Shown: piece by piece, positions 23,435-34,684 of the stretch | How the letters are laid out: every line of letters starts with the position of its first letter | How positions within the stretch are numbered: the stretch's first letter is position 1 | Assembly (NCBI GenBank): GCA_947172415.1 | Contig: OX359200.1 | Coordinates: 4,032,501 to 4,096,500 of the forward strand | Length of the DNA stretch: 64,000 bases | Source of the DNA: Chondrosia reniformis | Lineage: Eukaryota > Porifera > Demospongiae > Chondrillida > Chondrillidae | Direction: 5' to 3' | Translations under genes and position numbers: made by a program | The notes under the pieces: model-generated | The model's input: the letters and a program-made list of their open reading frames with translations, nothing else | Databases searched by the model: none | What the model was told of the DNA's origin: nothing

Positions 23435-23779
23435 GTACATGCATGTTGCAAAATATATACACAAACGAAGTGATAAAGTACTCCTTGTATAACCAATATT
23501 ATATATTAAATTAACAATGCAAACTTAGGTAATCACAGTGCATGTATATACACACCACAAAATATAGGCAAAGACTAGAGGGAGATGTTGTATTGGTATG
23601 AAGCATATAAAGTATTCACCAACAATGATCATTGCTGGTGAATACCTCCAGTCCTTAAAATAGTCCTTTTGGCTGTAGTTATCCTAGGAGTTACTACTTT
23701 GTGTAAGCATATAGCTAATACCATTACTAACTGAATATATAGAGATGAGTCCTTATGTATCTTTTGTATGCATATACAG

Positions 23780-23915
23780 GTTTTTTCCTTTGGTTTGTCC
23801 CAAGATACTTCAGGTAGTCTTAATGGAAGATTTTCTTTGACTTTGTGTGAATCTGCGGAGAACAAGTATTACCTCAGTAGGAGAGGTGGATCTGTAGTAT
23901 ATCTTACAATGCAAG
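23780..23915 (+). pseudogene. Copy A exon 12 (phase 0 to phase 1)
   Basis: 136 nt, open only in phase 0, the same length as copy B exon 12. Encodes a short segment starting VFSFGLSQD and ending LTMQ. It does not match a domain I know. Confidence 0.6.
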
Positions 23916-24309
23916 GTAATTCAATACCCTCAATATCCTCTATATAGTAATTAAAAAAGCCTAGTTTCAGTAAACTGTGCAGTTCAGTGCAGTTTTGAAA
24001 TATTATAACAATAACACTATTTTTATGAGAAGGCAAATAACAGAAAAAGTAAAAGCAGGAAATGTTTGTGTTCATTGCTGTTCTTAGGGTTCACACTACA
24101 TGTGTCCCATGCATGTATTATTGTAGTTTGTATTTTTTACTTTATGTTTATACATACTCAGTTGAGAGCTACATATAGGGACTTGCCAGAGTTGAGGTTA
24201 TGATTCAGTCTTTGCTTCTGCAAGTATATGGTTTTGATGGTACTCTTTGTGTATATTTCTATTTATGTAACTGTGTCTATCTCCCAGGATTCTATCTTCA
24301 GTGGTATCT

Positions 24310-25010
24310 ACATATGTATGTATATATGTATGTAAATTGAATCTTTTTTCCTTGCTTTTTTGCTCAGTCTATATACTTTTTGCCTTGATTTCATCCTCAC
24401 CTGACATTTCTGGATCCTGATGGCTTCTTTGACCCTTCTCCTTTGCCCGTGGATTTCCCTGTCTGTAATCTTGGCCCTGTCCCAAGCAATAGAGTGGCCA
24501 GTCTTGAGGGAGTGAACAGCTATACCGTTGTTCACATCCCCCATCCTGACTGCTCGCTTGTGTTCCGCCAATCTCACTTTTAGGGTCCTTTCAGATTCAC
24601 CAATGTAGACTGCAGAACAATCAGAGCAATGAATTAGGTAAACTACGTATACATACTTGGTATCCATAGGTGGTTGTGGCTGTTTTGGGTTGGATAATAC
24701 GGTTCTCAGTGATCTCTGTTTGGAGAAAATGGTCTGGATACCCATTTTTCTACAGCTTTTGTCGATCATCTCACTGAGTCCTTTTATATATGGATTAAGA
24801 GTTTGTGTTTACCTCATCCTCTCTCCCCTTAATCTGCCTTCTCCTGTTGAGCAGTCTATGAGCCTCCTGTTTAGGGTAGCCATTAGCTTGAAGTACTCCT
24901 TCCAGGTGCTCCTTTTCTTCTTTCAAACTGCTGGAGTTTGGTCCACAAATCTTCTGGATCCTGATGACTTCTTTGACCCTTCTCCTTTCTCCATGGTATC
25001 TCCATGGTAA
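24310..25010 (-). mobile_element. Penelope-like element fragment with GIY-YIG nuclease
   Basis: The minus-strand ORF 24769-24308 contains the GIY-YIG pattern (YLIHCSDCSAVYIGES, then LAEHKRAV and an H-S-L-K-T-G-H block), as in the C-terminal endonuclease of Penelope-like elements. Upstream on the same strand (about 25010-24780) is a broken stretch with an LNRRRQIKG-type sequence like the reverse-transcriptase thumb region. A 5'-truncated, decayed copy inside intron 12 of copy A. Confidence 0.75.
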
Positions 25011-25559
25011 ATGGAGAAGGAGACCAATGGTTCTTTACCCTTCCTGGACATTAATCTAGTACCTACCTCAAATATACATATAGCTTATTGGTTGACTGTA
25101 TGTATATGTATACAGTACATGCATAGCATTTTCCATTAAAAGTAAGTTCACTCTATACATGGAATGCATTTCCACTAATTGAACGTGAAAAAGCTCCAGA
25201 AATGTAAGAGAAAAACCAGCTGCACAAGTGCTCAGACTCTTGCTTCCATCATGGTTGCATAGTGAAGGGTCTGATTTCCTGAAACTACATATGCAATAAA
25301 CAGGACAAATAGAGAGAGGTGTCCACTATTGATGTACAGTATATGGCATCACCTGGAAACTATACTTGTTTTGAAAATGTTTCAATGAATAAATTGTTCA
25401 CTCCTAGATAATATTGTGTTCTTTTTCAATGAATAAGATGGCTTTCTCTCCGTACATATTTGTTGGGATTCTAGCAAGAGAAGGCATAATAAATGGATGT
25501 TACTTCTCTATTGAGGTAATTGAATACATTTGTTGCAATAGCAAGAAGAATGCTATGAT

Positions 25560-27400
25560 GTACATCACTGCTAAATGACTTGTCGCATTGGGTAAATGAC
25601 ATTCTTGTCCTAGCTGAACATATCCAATGGATCACTGGATATCTTCCTTCAGGACACCAAGTACTGCTTTTTTATTATTCTCATTACCATGCTCCACAGG
25701 AATTTATCACAACTGTTTTTGACCTGTATTCCAATCTTAAAGGTATATTGTCAGAACCAAATCATGGATAATTGTGCCTTTTCCAATGCAAACCACTTTC
25801 TGCAGCCATTTTTAACACAGTTATGAACACACTGGTTGACACCATTTCCAACTACAAAGAACATGGCTACTCCGTCCTTCACTAACTCCACTCACACCTG
25901 CAACTTGCTACAATATGCAGATGACACCTGCCTCATTGAGAATGGCTCAGCTTCATGCTGACAACTTCTTGATGCTCCATCCATCTGGCTTGACTGGTCT
26001 GACTTAAAAGCAAAGGTGCCAAAACGTGTAAACCTGGCAGTCCAAGCTTCTTCAAACTATTCAATCCTAACCTTCAGCTGCATGAAAGAGAACCCCATTC
26101 CCTTCATAGGTAACTCATTCTTCGAATTCCTTGGAGCACCTATATATATCAATCAACAATGCCACAGATAAGTAAGGGGATTTAAGCCTTTGAAAAAGGT
26201 TATACCGTTTTTCAAAGACTTGAATCCCTCCTGACCCGTGTTGACCAAACCTTACTTTCCCATCAGCAGAAACTCCGTATGTACAGAGATGCAATTTGCC
26301 CACGTCTCACCTGCGATATGATTATCTGAGATCTACCCGTCAGTTGGATTTCCAAGAACCTGCATGGATAGCCTAGCAAACAGACACCTGAAGAATTGGC
26401 CTGGACTGGCAAAGTCTACACCAACAACCCATCTCTGGCTCCCCAAGTCCAAAAAGCCTCCAACTCCAAGGCCAAACAGTATGTCTGTTTCAAGATAAGG
26501 ATGCAGAGCAATGGTCACTATCCTGCCTGAACACATCTTCAAGTTTACTCTGAACTCCATAACAAACACTCTCCCACACAATGCCAACCCACACATGGAA
26601 GAAAATATATACCATCACCAATGTACTAACTTTGTTCAGAAAGGCAGACTCTAGCTCATCTCCTCAACAGTTGTGAAGTAGCACTCAAGAACAGGAGGTA
26701 CAACAGCAGACATGTTACCATCTTGGAATGTATCTTTTCTCTTTGTAAAGAAACATCTACGACCTAACAGCAACATCACAGTTGACCTCCCAGCCCACAA
26801 TTATCAATTCCCCCAACATGTTGCTCTAACAGATACAAGGCCTGACCTAGTAGTTTGGAATGACAGAGAGAGAACTGCTGTCATAATCGAACTCACAGTT
26901 TCCTTTGAGACAGGGTTTGAAGAAGCTATCTCAAGGAAAATCAACAGATATTCTGCCCTGTCAGATGAATGCAGAAAGAATGACTTTGATACCAAACTGA
27001 TTACTATTGAGAAAGCAGATAGGAGCAAGGGGATTTATCAATATGCCTGGTTTAGTAAAACTGTATCTACAGACAACCACAAGGAAAAAGATCTGGTGCA
27101 TGAAAAACTGGCCAAGTAGTTGCCATGAAGGGCTTAATAGCCAATATACAGTAATCTACCCGTTTAACTAAAGTGCTATGGCTAGACTACCAAACTGTGT
27201 AATGTTTTTTGAAGGACATTTTTAGCAGAGTCTAGGTCTCCCATAGCCGTCATATGCCTTTCCCACCCATCACCCTCTATTGTAATTTATTATTTTCTTT
27301 TCAGACTGTAATTTAATTTTTGAGAGTACTTTTTCAATTTTTCACTCCCCTCCACCCATGCATTGTATATCTTTGTAATAATAAAGGCATGTGCAGGTGA
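25560..27400 (+). mobile_element. Decayed non-LTR element: RT remnant + PD-(D/E)XK nuclease
   Basis: A reverse-transcriptase active-site remnant (QYADDTCLIENG, YADD at 25914-25925) is followed by many stops. An open frame then follows at 26712-27119 encoding TDTRPDLVVWND...VIIELTVSFE...RKINRY, the pattern of a restriction-like endonuclease fused behind RT in R2-type and related elements. Gene order and strand support one element. The 3' end is near 27400. The clade is not certain. Confidence 0.65.
26712..27119 (+). pseudogene. Retroelement restriction-like endonuclease domain
   Basis: About 135 aa, open. PD (in RPDLVVW) and E-L-T (in IIELTVSF) fit a PD-(D/E)XK nuclease core, with a conserved RK..RY helix after it. 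This is the C-terminal piece of the retroelement at 25560-27400; the RT part is broken. A host function is unlikely. Confidence 0.6.
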
Positions 27401-27419
27401 AAAAAATATAGAGTACCAG

Positions 27420-28049
27420 GCCTAGGAACAGATTTGCTTTTCATACACTGCACTTATAGTCACAGTTACAGCACTGGGTGTAATTTTTGATTATATAGGT
27501 GTGTGTAAATAAACGTATAACTAGCTACCTACTAAGTTAATTGTCAGGGTCTGTGGGATAGCGAGATAATAAGATTCTTCTTTACAACAGTGCCCACGGT
27601 AACGTCATCCACGAGATGCCGAACATATACTCGATTTGTCTTGATTCATCCTCCTATCGATCCACTCTATTAAAATTTAGTTCTTCTTCATGTTTACGTA
27701 GCTCTAGTTCTTTTTTACACTAACATGGCACCGTAGTCAACACCTAATTCGGTCATTTTGAGATGAAATCGAGTCAATTGGACTCGATCAGCCACATAAT
27801 TTTCATAGAATTTTCATTTCATATAGTGTGAGTACTAATTGTATATTTCACACCTACTGCATGTCAGCATATATAGGTATACTTTTTGGCAGTCTACAAA
27901 ATTAGTAATGTTTGTCCTCTGTGAGGAGGAAGTGAATTAAGTTAATAAAATCAAAATTCTAAATCTAAAACAATAGTCATTTATACTATTAGCTATCATT
28001 TCATCATAATCATGTATATATATACAATTTTCTATTTCATGTTCCATAG
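27420..28049. other. Intron end before copy A large exon
   Basis: AT-rich intronic sequence with no recognised gene or repeat. It ends in the acceptor TTCCATAG before 28050. Confidence 0.4.
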
Positions 28050-31000
28050 ATAACAATACAACCAGCAATAGGAGAACTCTCCAAGGTGAACTAACTGATA
28101 ATCTCTACACCAGAGGAACCAGTACTCTCTCTAGCATTCTCGAAATCCCACCAGATCTTCGTCATGGTGACAGGTATCAGTTTGACTGCAACCTGAACTT
28201 TACTGCTTACACTGATAAAGCAGCTGTAGTTACTGGACTAGTTTTGACTTCTGATTGTCACAATATTCGATTAGGTAGACTTCTCTTGAAAGACTTCAGT
28301 CACGCTATATCCTTTGGAAGCCAGGCTTCTCTAGTATGTAATACAAACATTCCTGATGAACTTCAAGGTTATCCTGTGTTGATAGAATCACTTTCTTCTA
28401 GAGCAGTTGCTAATATTGGATACTTCTTAACAATAAAAGATCTTCATTGTATGATTGGTCTTAATCCAAGTACAAAGGAATATTTAGCTGTACTGCCGCA
28501 TGTTCAAGTGATGTTAATGGGTTCCACATTTACTACATCCATAAGAATACATACTCACAGCCTTGAAATGACATCAGTTGCAGATGTATACAATTATTAT
28601 CCTTTTCTACTTGAGGTATCAGCACAAAATGACCATGCGTGGGATCATCTTGTGTTTGAAATATATGGTACTGCTACAAGAAATGATACCATAAGCCTCT
28701 ATAGAGATTTAGAAATTGGTGCTTCTAGTGTGCTACAAAGAATTGCTATACAAGCTAAAGAACGAATAAATGCCACTGAAAGGGATGTAGAGAGAATTAG
28801 CTCAGTAGTAACAAATTTACTTAATGAAAAGAATAAAACTAACCGATTAGTGGAAGAGGTTAACCTAGGTATTGAACAGACAATAAGAAAGATTGAAATG
28901 TTAGAAAATCAGGCTGCTACACTGCAGAACAAGATTACAACCCTTGGTGAAGCTGCCGATGCAATATTACTGTCCTTAGAAATGGCCTGCAGTTATGCTG
29001 AGTGTAACTATACATGTGCACCAGGTATAATAAATTCAACTTGCACTAACATTATCAATGAGGAAATTAAAGGAATGTGTAAGAAAAAGTATATAATATT
29101 TGAGATAAGAAATGTCCAAGGAGTTGTAAATAGGATACCTTGTGAAGGATGGCAACCACAACTCAACTTACAGGATTTCTGTACTTGTAAATATGGAGGT
29201 GTAACTGGTTGTAGATGTGATGTCTCTATATCTCAGTGGAAGTGGCATGGTGTTGTAGCCATCTGTAAAGTAGTTGAGTATGCTAGTATTCCAGTTCAGG
29301 TAGAAAGGGAACGTTTAGAATCTTGCACTGTTGGTCTAAAGCCAGTTAAATCTTCATTACCTTGTTTATTGAACTCCACTTGTTATAAAGTTGTGCCTGA
29401 TATACAGTGTATACTGATGAATAATGAATGCACCAAGGTAAGGAACAACATTACTCTTCAAGCTGATATGCAGGAGAATGAAGCTACAGCAACACTAATG
29501 CAATTGCAAACAACCCAGAGACAATTAGCTGGTGAAATGCTCAATCTGGAAGTTTTAGAAAGCAAACTGGAAAGTGCTGAATCCAAGATAGAACAGTTAG
29601 ATCAGGCTTGTGGCCAATTGTTGCAAGGATTAAACACTCACAATTTAAAGGGAATACGTGATTCAAACCGTGCTGGGATTGAGTTGGCAAAGGTGATTGA
29701 TAAAGAAATAGTAAACATAGATAATATCACCTTCAGTACCATAATTCAAAAGGAATCTCCAGAAACTGTACTTCTAGTGGTAACAGCCACTGCACTTGTC
29801 CCACAGGAGGAAACATTTACTCTTTCAGTTCCATTCAACTTCAGAAATAGAGAGAGATCATTAAGTGAGGCATCTATAATAGTAGCCAGAAAAATAGAAA
29901 GTATCATATCGCCATCATCTTCATCAAGAAAACGTCGACAAAGTTTAGACAACCTCCTGGAAAATGGCACACAGACACTGCAAAATCAATGTGCTGACCT
30001 TCATAACATAGACAGCTTTTATAAAAGCCTGCATGAATCCTTGGTTTCATTAGAATATGCCAGGTTTGAATTTGAAATGCATGTGTCAGAAGTAGTTGAA
30101 TTCTTTGAGTTTGACACTCAAATCAATCAGAGAAATGTTTCTGTAGATCCAGAATTAGAAGCAGTCAATGAACTCTATGAAACATTAAAGAATGGAGTTA
30201 TGGAGTCAGCTAATCTGACATATTCAAACTTGTATGTCATTTGGCAAGTAGAGAGAAATAGTGTCATTAAAAGCACTGGAACAGTGTTTGATCAAGAGCA
30301 GTGTCTAAGTTTATCTGATTGCTACCTTTTGTCAGTTGAAGTTCTTGAGGCTATTTTCATTTCTACACCTTCAGAAATAGGTAGTACCTTTCTGTCAAAG
30401 TTAGAGTTAATCAGAAGAGACTTAGACGAACTCTCTCAGCATTCAAACTTTACCATATTAGACGCAAGTGAAAGGTTTAGTAGTGTTTTGTTTTTGCTCT
30501 CTGATGCATTGGACGTGAATTACTGGTGTGCTAATATACCCGAAATAGTGAAAGTTCCAGAAACTAATATAACTGTAATAGAAAATGCAGTTATCAATTT
30601 AAAATGTACTGCAAGATCTGATTCTAATTTCCCTTTGCTTTACAAGTGGCAAAAGGATGGGATTGTACTTCCAATTAATAATGTAAGTATTTTAGTCCTA
30701 AATGCTACATTAGCAGATACTGGATTCTATGAGTGTGAAGTTTCCAATCATGTTGGGAGCACTAAGGGACCATGGACATTTTTGCAGGTGCTGCGATCTC
30801 CAACTTTTTACTTAGAGCTGGACAACCAAACTAGAATTGAGGGAGATCTTCTCCCTGCCCAATTTCAATGTAATGCCACTTCGTCACCCAATCCACAATT
30901 TAGATGGTACTTTAGAGGTCAGTATGAAAAGAATTTCTCCATTATTCCAAACAGAGTTGGCAACGAATATCACATAGAGAATCCACAACATCATCATGAA

Positions 31001-31529
31001 GGCTGGTACAAATGTGAAGCATGGAATGAAGGTGGAAGTGTAACATCAAGACCTGCTTATTTGGCAGTTGTTAGATTTAGTATTTCTCTACTTTCAATTC
31101 CTGTGACAATTTCAATGGAACTTTGTAATTCGAGCTCAGTACCTAATGGAGAGTTTTCAGCTCAATTTGAGAAAGACATAGTGGAAGCACTGGCTAATGT
31201 TTCTGAAGAGATATCACAACCTCTGTTATCCGAAACTGCAATTGATTTTATACAGAACAGAGTCATGATTTCTTTTGATTTGGTATGTAAGAATGTTACT
31301 TTAGAGAATCTCTTACCTGAGGAAGTTAATACTGTTACAAATAATATAACATTGTATCGTCAAGCTCTCATTGAAGCAGCTCCTAAACTCAGACGAAAAT
31401 TGGTGGTTCCTTCATTCTATTCATGCCTTGGTATCTCAGTGTGTTCAGTAATTGATGAGTCAAGATATGAGTACATGTTCATATGTGCAAGTGGAAAGAA
31501 GTTGGACCAAAACACCCTTATTCTTTGCA
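28050..31529 (+). pseudogene. Copy A exon 13: 3,480-nt exon, fully open
   Basis: Entered in phase 1 (joins as Asp) and left in phase 1 at TGC-A|GTGAGT. 1,160 codons with no stop, exactly the same length as copy B exon 13. It reads as a beta-rich N-terminal region (about 1-220), a coiled coil (about 220-315), a Cys-rich segment (about 315-460), a second coiled coil (about 465-530), an RKRR furin-type site at 29927-29938, and two Ig domains (about 30534-30793 and 30798-31073), then a C-terminal region. Although it sits in a damaged gene, this exon shows no lesion. It could belong to a shortened transcript, or have been repaired by gene conversion. Confidence 0.8.
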
Positions 31530-31780
31530 GTGAGTTACTATATTAGTAGCTTAACGTATGTATTATATTGTACGTACATATATATAACCTGAGACTATGG
31601 ACAGTAAACCACATCTCATATCTCTCTCCCTGGATTGATACGTACAACCTTTTTCTGGGACTAACATAGAATCCCTTGTATATGTACTTATATAAAGTGA
31701 TAAGGGGTAATTTTAGTTGCGTTCATTATGAAAGATAAGTTTATTGGAGCTATCGGCAACAAAATTGAGCTAGATTGAAC

Positions 31781-31805
31781 GTTTCGACCAGTAGGTCTTC
31801 ATCAG
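31781..31805 (-). ncRNA. Hammerhead ribozyme core (left terminal repeat)
   Basis: On the minus strand: CTGATGA, a stem II of GACC/GGTC closed by TACT, then GAAAC. These are the invariant hammerhead core segments. The sequence after GAAAC is GTTC, so AACGTT is self-complementary, as would suit a dimeric fold. Stem I was not established. Confidence 0.6.
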
Positions 31806-32284
31806 CAGTAATGAGAAATAGTATTACAGAGTTGGTTTAATGGAGGAAAGGTGACAGGAGTTGCAAAATTGAATAAGATAAAATAATTAAAGTAAATAAA
31901 AAATCTTGTCAAAATGAAAAATAAATTGTTAGTGTTAATTGAAGGTATGATGTCATTCCAGATGGGGTCAAGTGACATGCCTTGGTCCATGTTCATGCAT
32001 CTGCTGGTTTGGATGTACATAGCTTCTTTGATCTTTCTTCTTGTCTTGTGTTGTTCTCTCTGGAGTACCTCAGCATTTTCCCATTTGATGATATGGTCTG
32101 TTGTTTGAACATGTACAGCTATTGAGTTGTTTTTGTTGCCTCTCCTGACTGATCTCCTATGTTCAGCTATTCTTTCATTTATACTTTTTGATGTTTCTCC
32201 AATGTACTCTTGGCCACATTCGCATGGGATCCTGTAAATGACTCCCTTGACTTGGTCTCTGCTGATTGGTGTCTTGACCTTCAT
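31802..32284 (-). pseudogene. GIY-YIG endonuclease part of Penelope-like element
   Basis: The open frame contains GVIYRIPCECGQEYIGET, the RIAEHRRSVRRG helix and an H-x4-DH block, typical of the nuclease domain joined to Penelope reverse transcriptases. The first Met is internal: the same frame continues upstream to about 32455 through the thumb region. The last part of the frame runs into the terminal repeat. Confidence 0.75.
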
Positions 32285-32470
32285 TAGGATGGACCTGAGT
32301 GTGCTGTTGGACTTGTGTACTAGTATGATGCCCAGAGGTCTGCAGGTTCTTTGTAGATTCTCACTGAGGCCTCTGATGTATGGTAGGCTCAGAATCTTCT
32401 TATCCTCTTTACTTGGGTCTGCTTGTGTGCTTTTCTGTTTCCTCAGAACCCTCTCTATTCCTCATTACTG

Positions 32471-32495
32471 CTGATGAAGACCTACGGGTCGAAAC
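32471..32495 (+). ncRNA. Hammerhead ribozyme core (right terminal repeat)
   Basis: CTGATGA at 32471-32477, stem II GACC/GGTC (32479-32482 and 32487-32490) with loop TACG, GAAAC at 32491-32495. All core bases are intact. It is in inverted orientation relative to the core at 31781. Confidence 0.65.
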
Positions 32496-32669
32496 GTTCA
32501 ATCTAGCTCAATTTTGTTGCTGATAGCTCCAATAAACTTATCTTTCATGTACTTATATATACAGTCCATAGTACAGCTTTTCACGTTTTAGATTATTAGA
32601 GATATGCAATTAATTGGATAAGTAGGTGTCTTCCTGTCTTATTGTATATATGAATAATCTAATGCACGA

Positions 32670-32775
32670 TTTTACTACATGCTATGCCTATTAAAAAGCC
32701 TATATAGGGAACTAGTGAGAGCTTTGGATGAGGATATAGAAATCTTCTCTTTTGGCTATTGCTCCACTGTGTCAT
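32670..32775 (+). repeat. Dispersed repeat W, partial copy
   Basis: Diverged match to the first half of repeat W (CTACATGCTATGCCTATT, then GAGAGCTTTGGATGAGG and TGCTCCACTGTGTCA). It has several small deletions. Confidence 0.45.
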
Positions 32776-32961
32776 ATATATTGCAATATTTCATTAACGT
32801 ATATACGTAAACCACATATCAAGATATGCCCCTATACCCCTCTATCTGTGTAACTTTTAACTTTTGATGTGAAGTGTGACAATCTGCATTATTGGGATCC
32901 CAATAGTACGTATGATTTCTCTCTTTGGAATGATTATACATATGCAATGTATTTTCTATAG

Positions 32962-33168
32962 CCAACTGTCCACCAGGTTCTTACCAAAATACTACCCTTA
33001 TAAAAATGAAAGATGAAAGAGGAATTGATTTTGAAGTTTCAATGCCTACTTGTGAGATGTGCCCTCCTGGAACCTATCAACCACAAGAGGGAAAAGATGA
33101 ATGTATTAGGTGTGACACTGGAGTGAGTGAAGTGCAAGGAGCAATAACAGAAGAATTCTGTATACCAG
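32962..33168 (+). pseudogene. Copy A exon 14: Cys-rich (GCC2/GCC3-like) module; last exon of copy A
   Basis: 207 nt, phase 1 at both ends, the same length as copy B exon 14. Encodes NCPPGSY, then [18 protein letters not shown] and EFC, the repeated Cys-Pro-x-Gly-Thr-Tyr pattern of ephrin-receptor-like/GCC2-GCC3 modules. Similarity to copy B stops soon after its donor; no further exon of the gene follows before copy B begins. Confidence 0.75.
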
Positions 33169-34680
33169 GTTTGAAAGGAAAAGCATATACGTATACACAA
33201 TTTAGAGGAGGGTGCAGTATTAAGTGTTAGTGGATGGTTCCATAAAACACAGCAGGTTATATAGCTACATACATATATATACATATAGGACACATTTCCT
33301 AGTGTTATTCAGTGTGAAATTCAGTAGCTAGGTGCAATGTTCTACATAATCCCATCCCAATGGCTACTTCCCTTTTCTTGTTTAATAATATTTGAACTTC
33401 AACTCATTTATACCATAGTTAGATTTATAAACAACCAACAGGTCTACAAAAGATTCCTTTAAAAACCGGTCAGTTTAGATTTGTCACTAAATAATTACTG
33501 CAATAAAGCTGCTTTTAAATATATGTATGTATTTCTCTTATTTACCTTTACTATTTACAATTTTAGATTCTTAAAAATAATTTTGACCATTTTTTAAAAA
33601 AATAGTATAATATAATTAATCAGTCAAAATAATTTATCCATCTAGGCCTAGTTCATTCTTGTGGATGTCTAAAAACCTTTCTTGTTAACCTGCCTGTATA
33701 TTTATATTCATTTGTCCTCTTATACTTGAGTTACATCCTAAACTACTAATTGCCCCAGCAAAGTTAACTGTAGCTATATATTTAATATGCAGACTTTTCT
33801 TAGTTTTATTTTGTTTGCTGTATATACTGTGATAAAGGCCACAGTATGTGGTTGAAATGTCAGTAATGATTTAGTAATGATACTATTGTAAATCATTTGG
33901 TTGGAATCAAACGAATTGTTAATACAATGGCCCAATTTAGTTTTATTTAGTACTGAATTTTGGTGGTTACAGCCCAAAACAGGCTCTCCACTTTCAACTG
34001 TTTCGCTTTTAAGAGTGCACACTAGCCTCTTTCTTGTAGTGATATGAAAACACACCAGCTGGTTCCATATCATCCAATATCAGGACGGTTTTCCATCATG
34101 GGACATATATGCTTATTTTAACTCTCTATCCATGAATATACCAACAGTTTGAGACTCCATGGGGCTCAAGCAATGCTACCACAATGCTAACAGCTATATA
34201 CGTATTTAAATACATGTAATTAACCTTAGCTGCTACTTGTCTTGCTTATACTCCTACTCTATCATACTGTTAAAGCCTTTGAGGGATGAATATTAGTTTC
34301 ACTGCCAATGAGACAATGACGTTTGGAAACACTATATATAAGCATCACGATGATGTTTTTTTATATAAAATTAGGCATTGAGATATGTGATTGGGCAAAT
34401 ATGTACACTCAATCCTCCTTTATCTGGGCACCTTGGGACCGTGCATTGTCCGTAACTCAGAAAACTTGAAGAGTATAGCTGTTTTATATGTAATATATAT
34501 GACATCTCAAGCTCTGACCTATTATGACACTTCAAATTTTGATTGCAACTGAATTTATTTAATTAGGCAAAATATCACCAGTCAGTTAGTCTCTATGCAT
34601 ACGCAAAACGTATATCAGTTTTATAATTGTGTCACCACTTTAACATTTCTATTTTTATTACTTGTAATATAAATGTGTAC
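33169..34680. other. Region after truncated copy A
   Basis: AT-rich, no recognised gene. There is no match to the downstream exons of copy B, so copy A ends here at the duplication breakpoint. Confidence 0.5.
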
Positions 34681-34684
34681 AGAG

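Larger units (their letters stand above)
31733..32547 (-). mobile_element. Penelope-like element with inverted terminal repeats
   Basis: Inverted ends of about 80 bp (31733-31812 and 32462-32547) flank a minus-strand Penelope-type coding fragment. Each end carries a hammerhead ribozyme core (31781-31805 minus; 32471-32495 plus). Minus-strand coding starts near 32455 with the RT thumb region (ILSLPYIRGLSENLQR) and runs into the GIY-YIG domain. The RT palm is missing, so this is a 5'-truncated copy. It lies in intron 13 of copy A and is absent from copy B. Confidence 0.8.
7261..33168 (+). pseudogene. Copy A of EMI/EGF/CCP/Ig gene, 3'-truncated and mutated
   Basis: Upstream paralogue of the gene at 40971-64000+. 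Recognisable exons: 7261-7346, 10503-10654, 12455-12538, 12619-12756, 12834-12951 (acceptor lost), 13648-13769 (frameshift), 13919-14050, 19028-19150, 19620-19742, 19877-20281, 20355-21702 (two lesions), 23780-23915, 28050-31529, 32962-33168. Lesions seen against copy B: a missing AG before 12834, a 1-bp deletion giving a stop at 13743, a small insertion giving TAA at 21203, and a net 11-bp loss near 21691. There is also a GC donor at 20282 and a 12-bp in-frame deletion that removes an EGF cysteine. The three later EGF exons and the IgGFc-binding exon are absent. The 3,480-nt exon is fully open, so a shortened or exon-skipped product cannot be excluded. Confidence 0.8.

Noticed and set aside
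29746..29970. Minus-strand 74-codon frame identical in both copies (also 56588-56812)
   Set aside because: It is the antisense of the converted part of the large exon; its identity follows from that.
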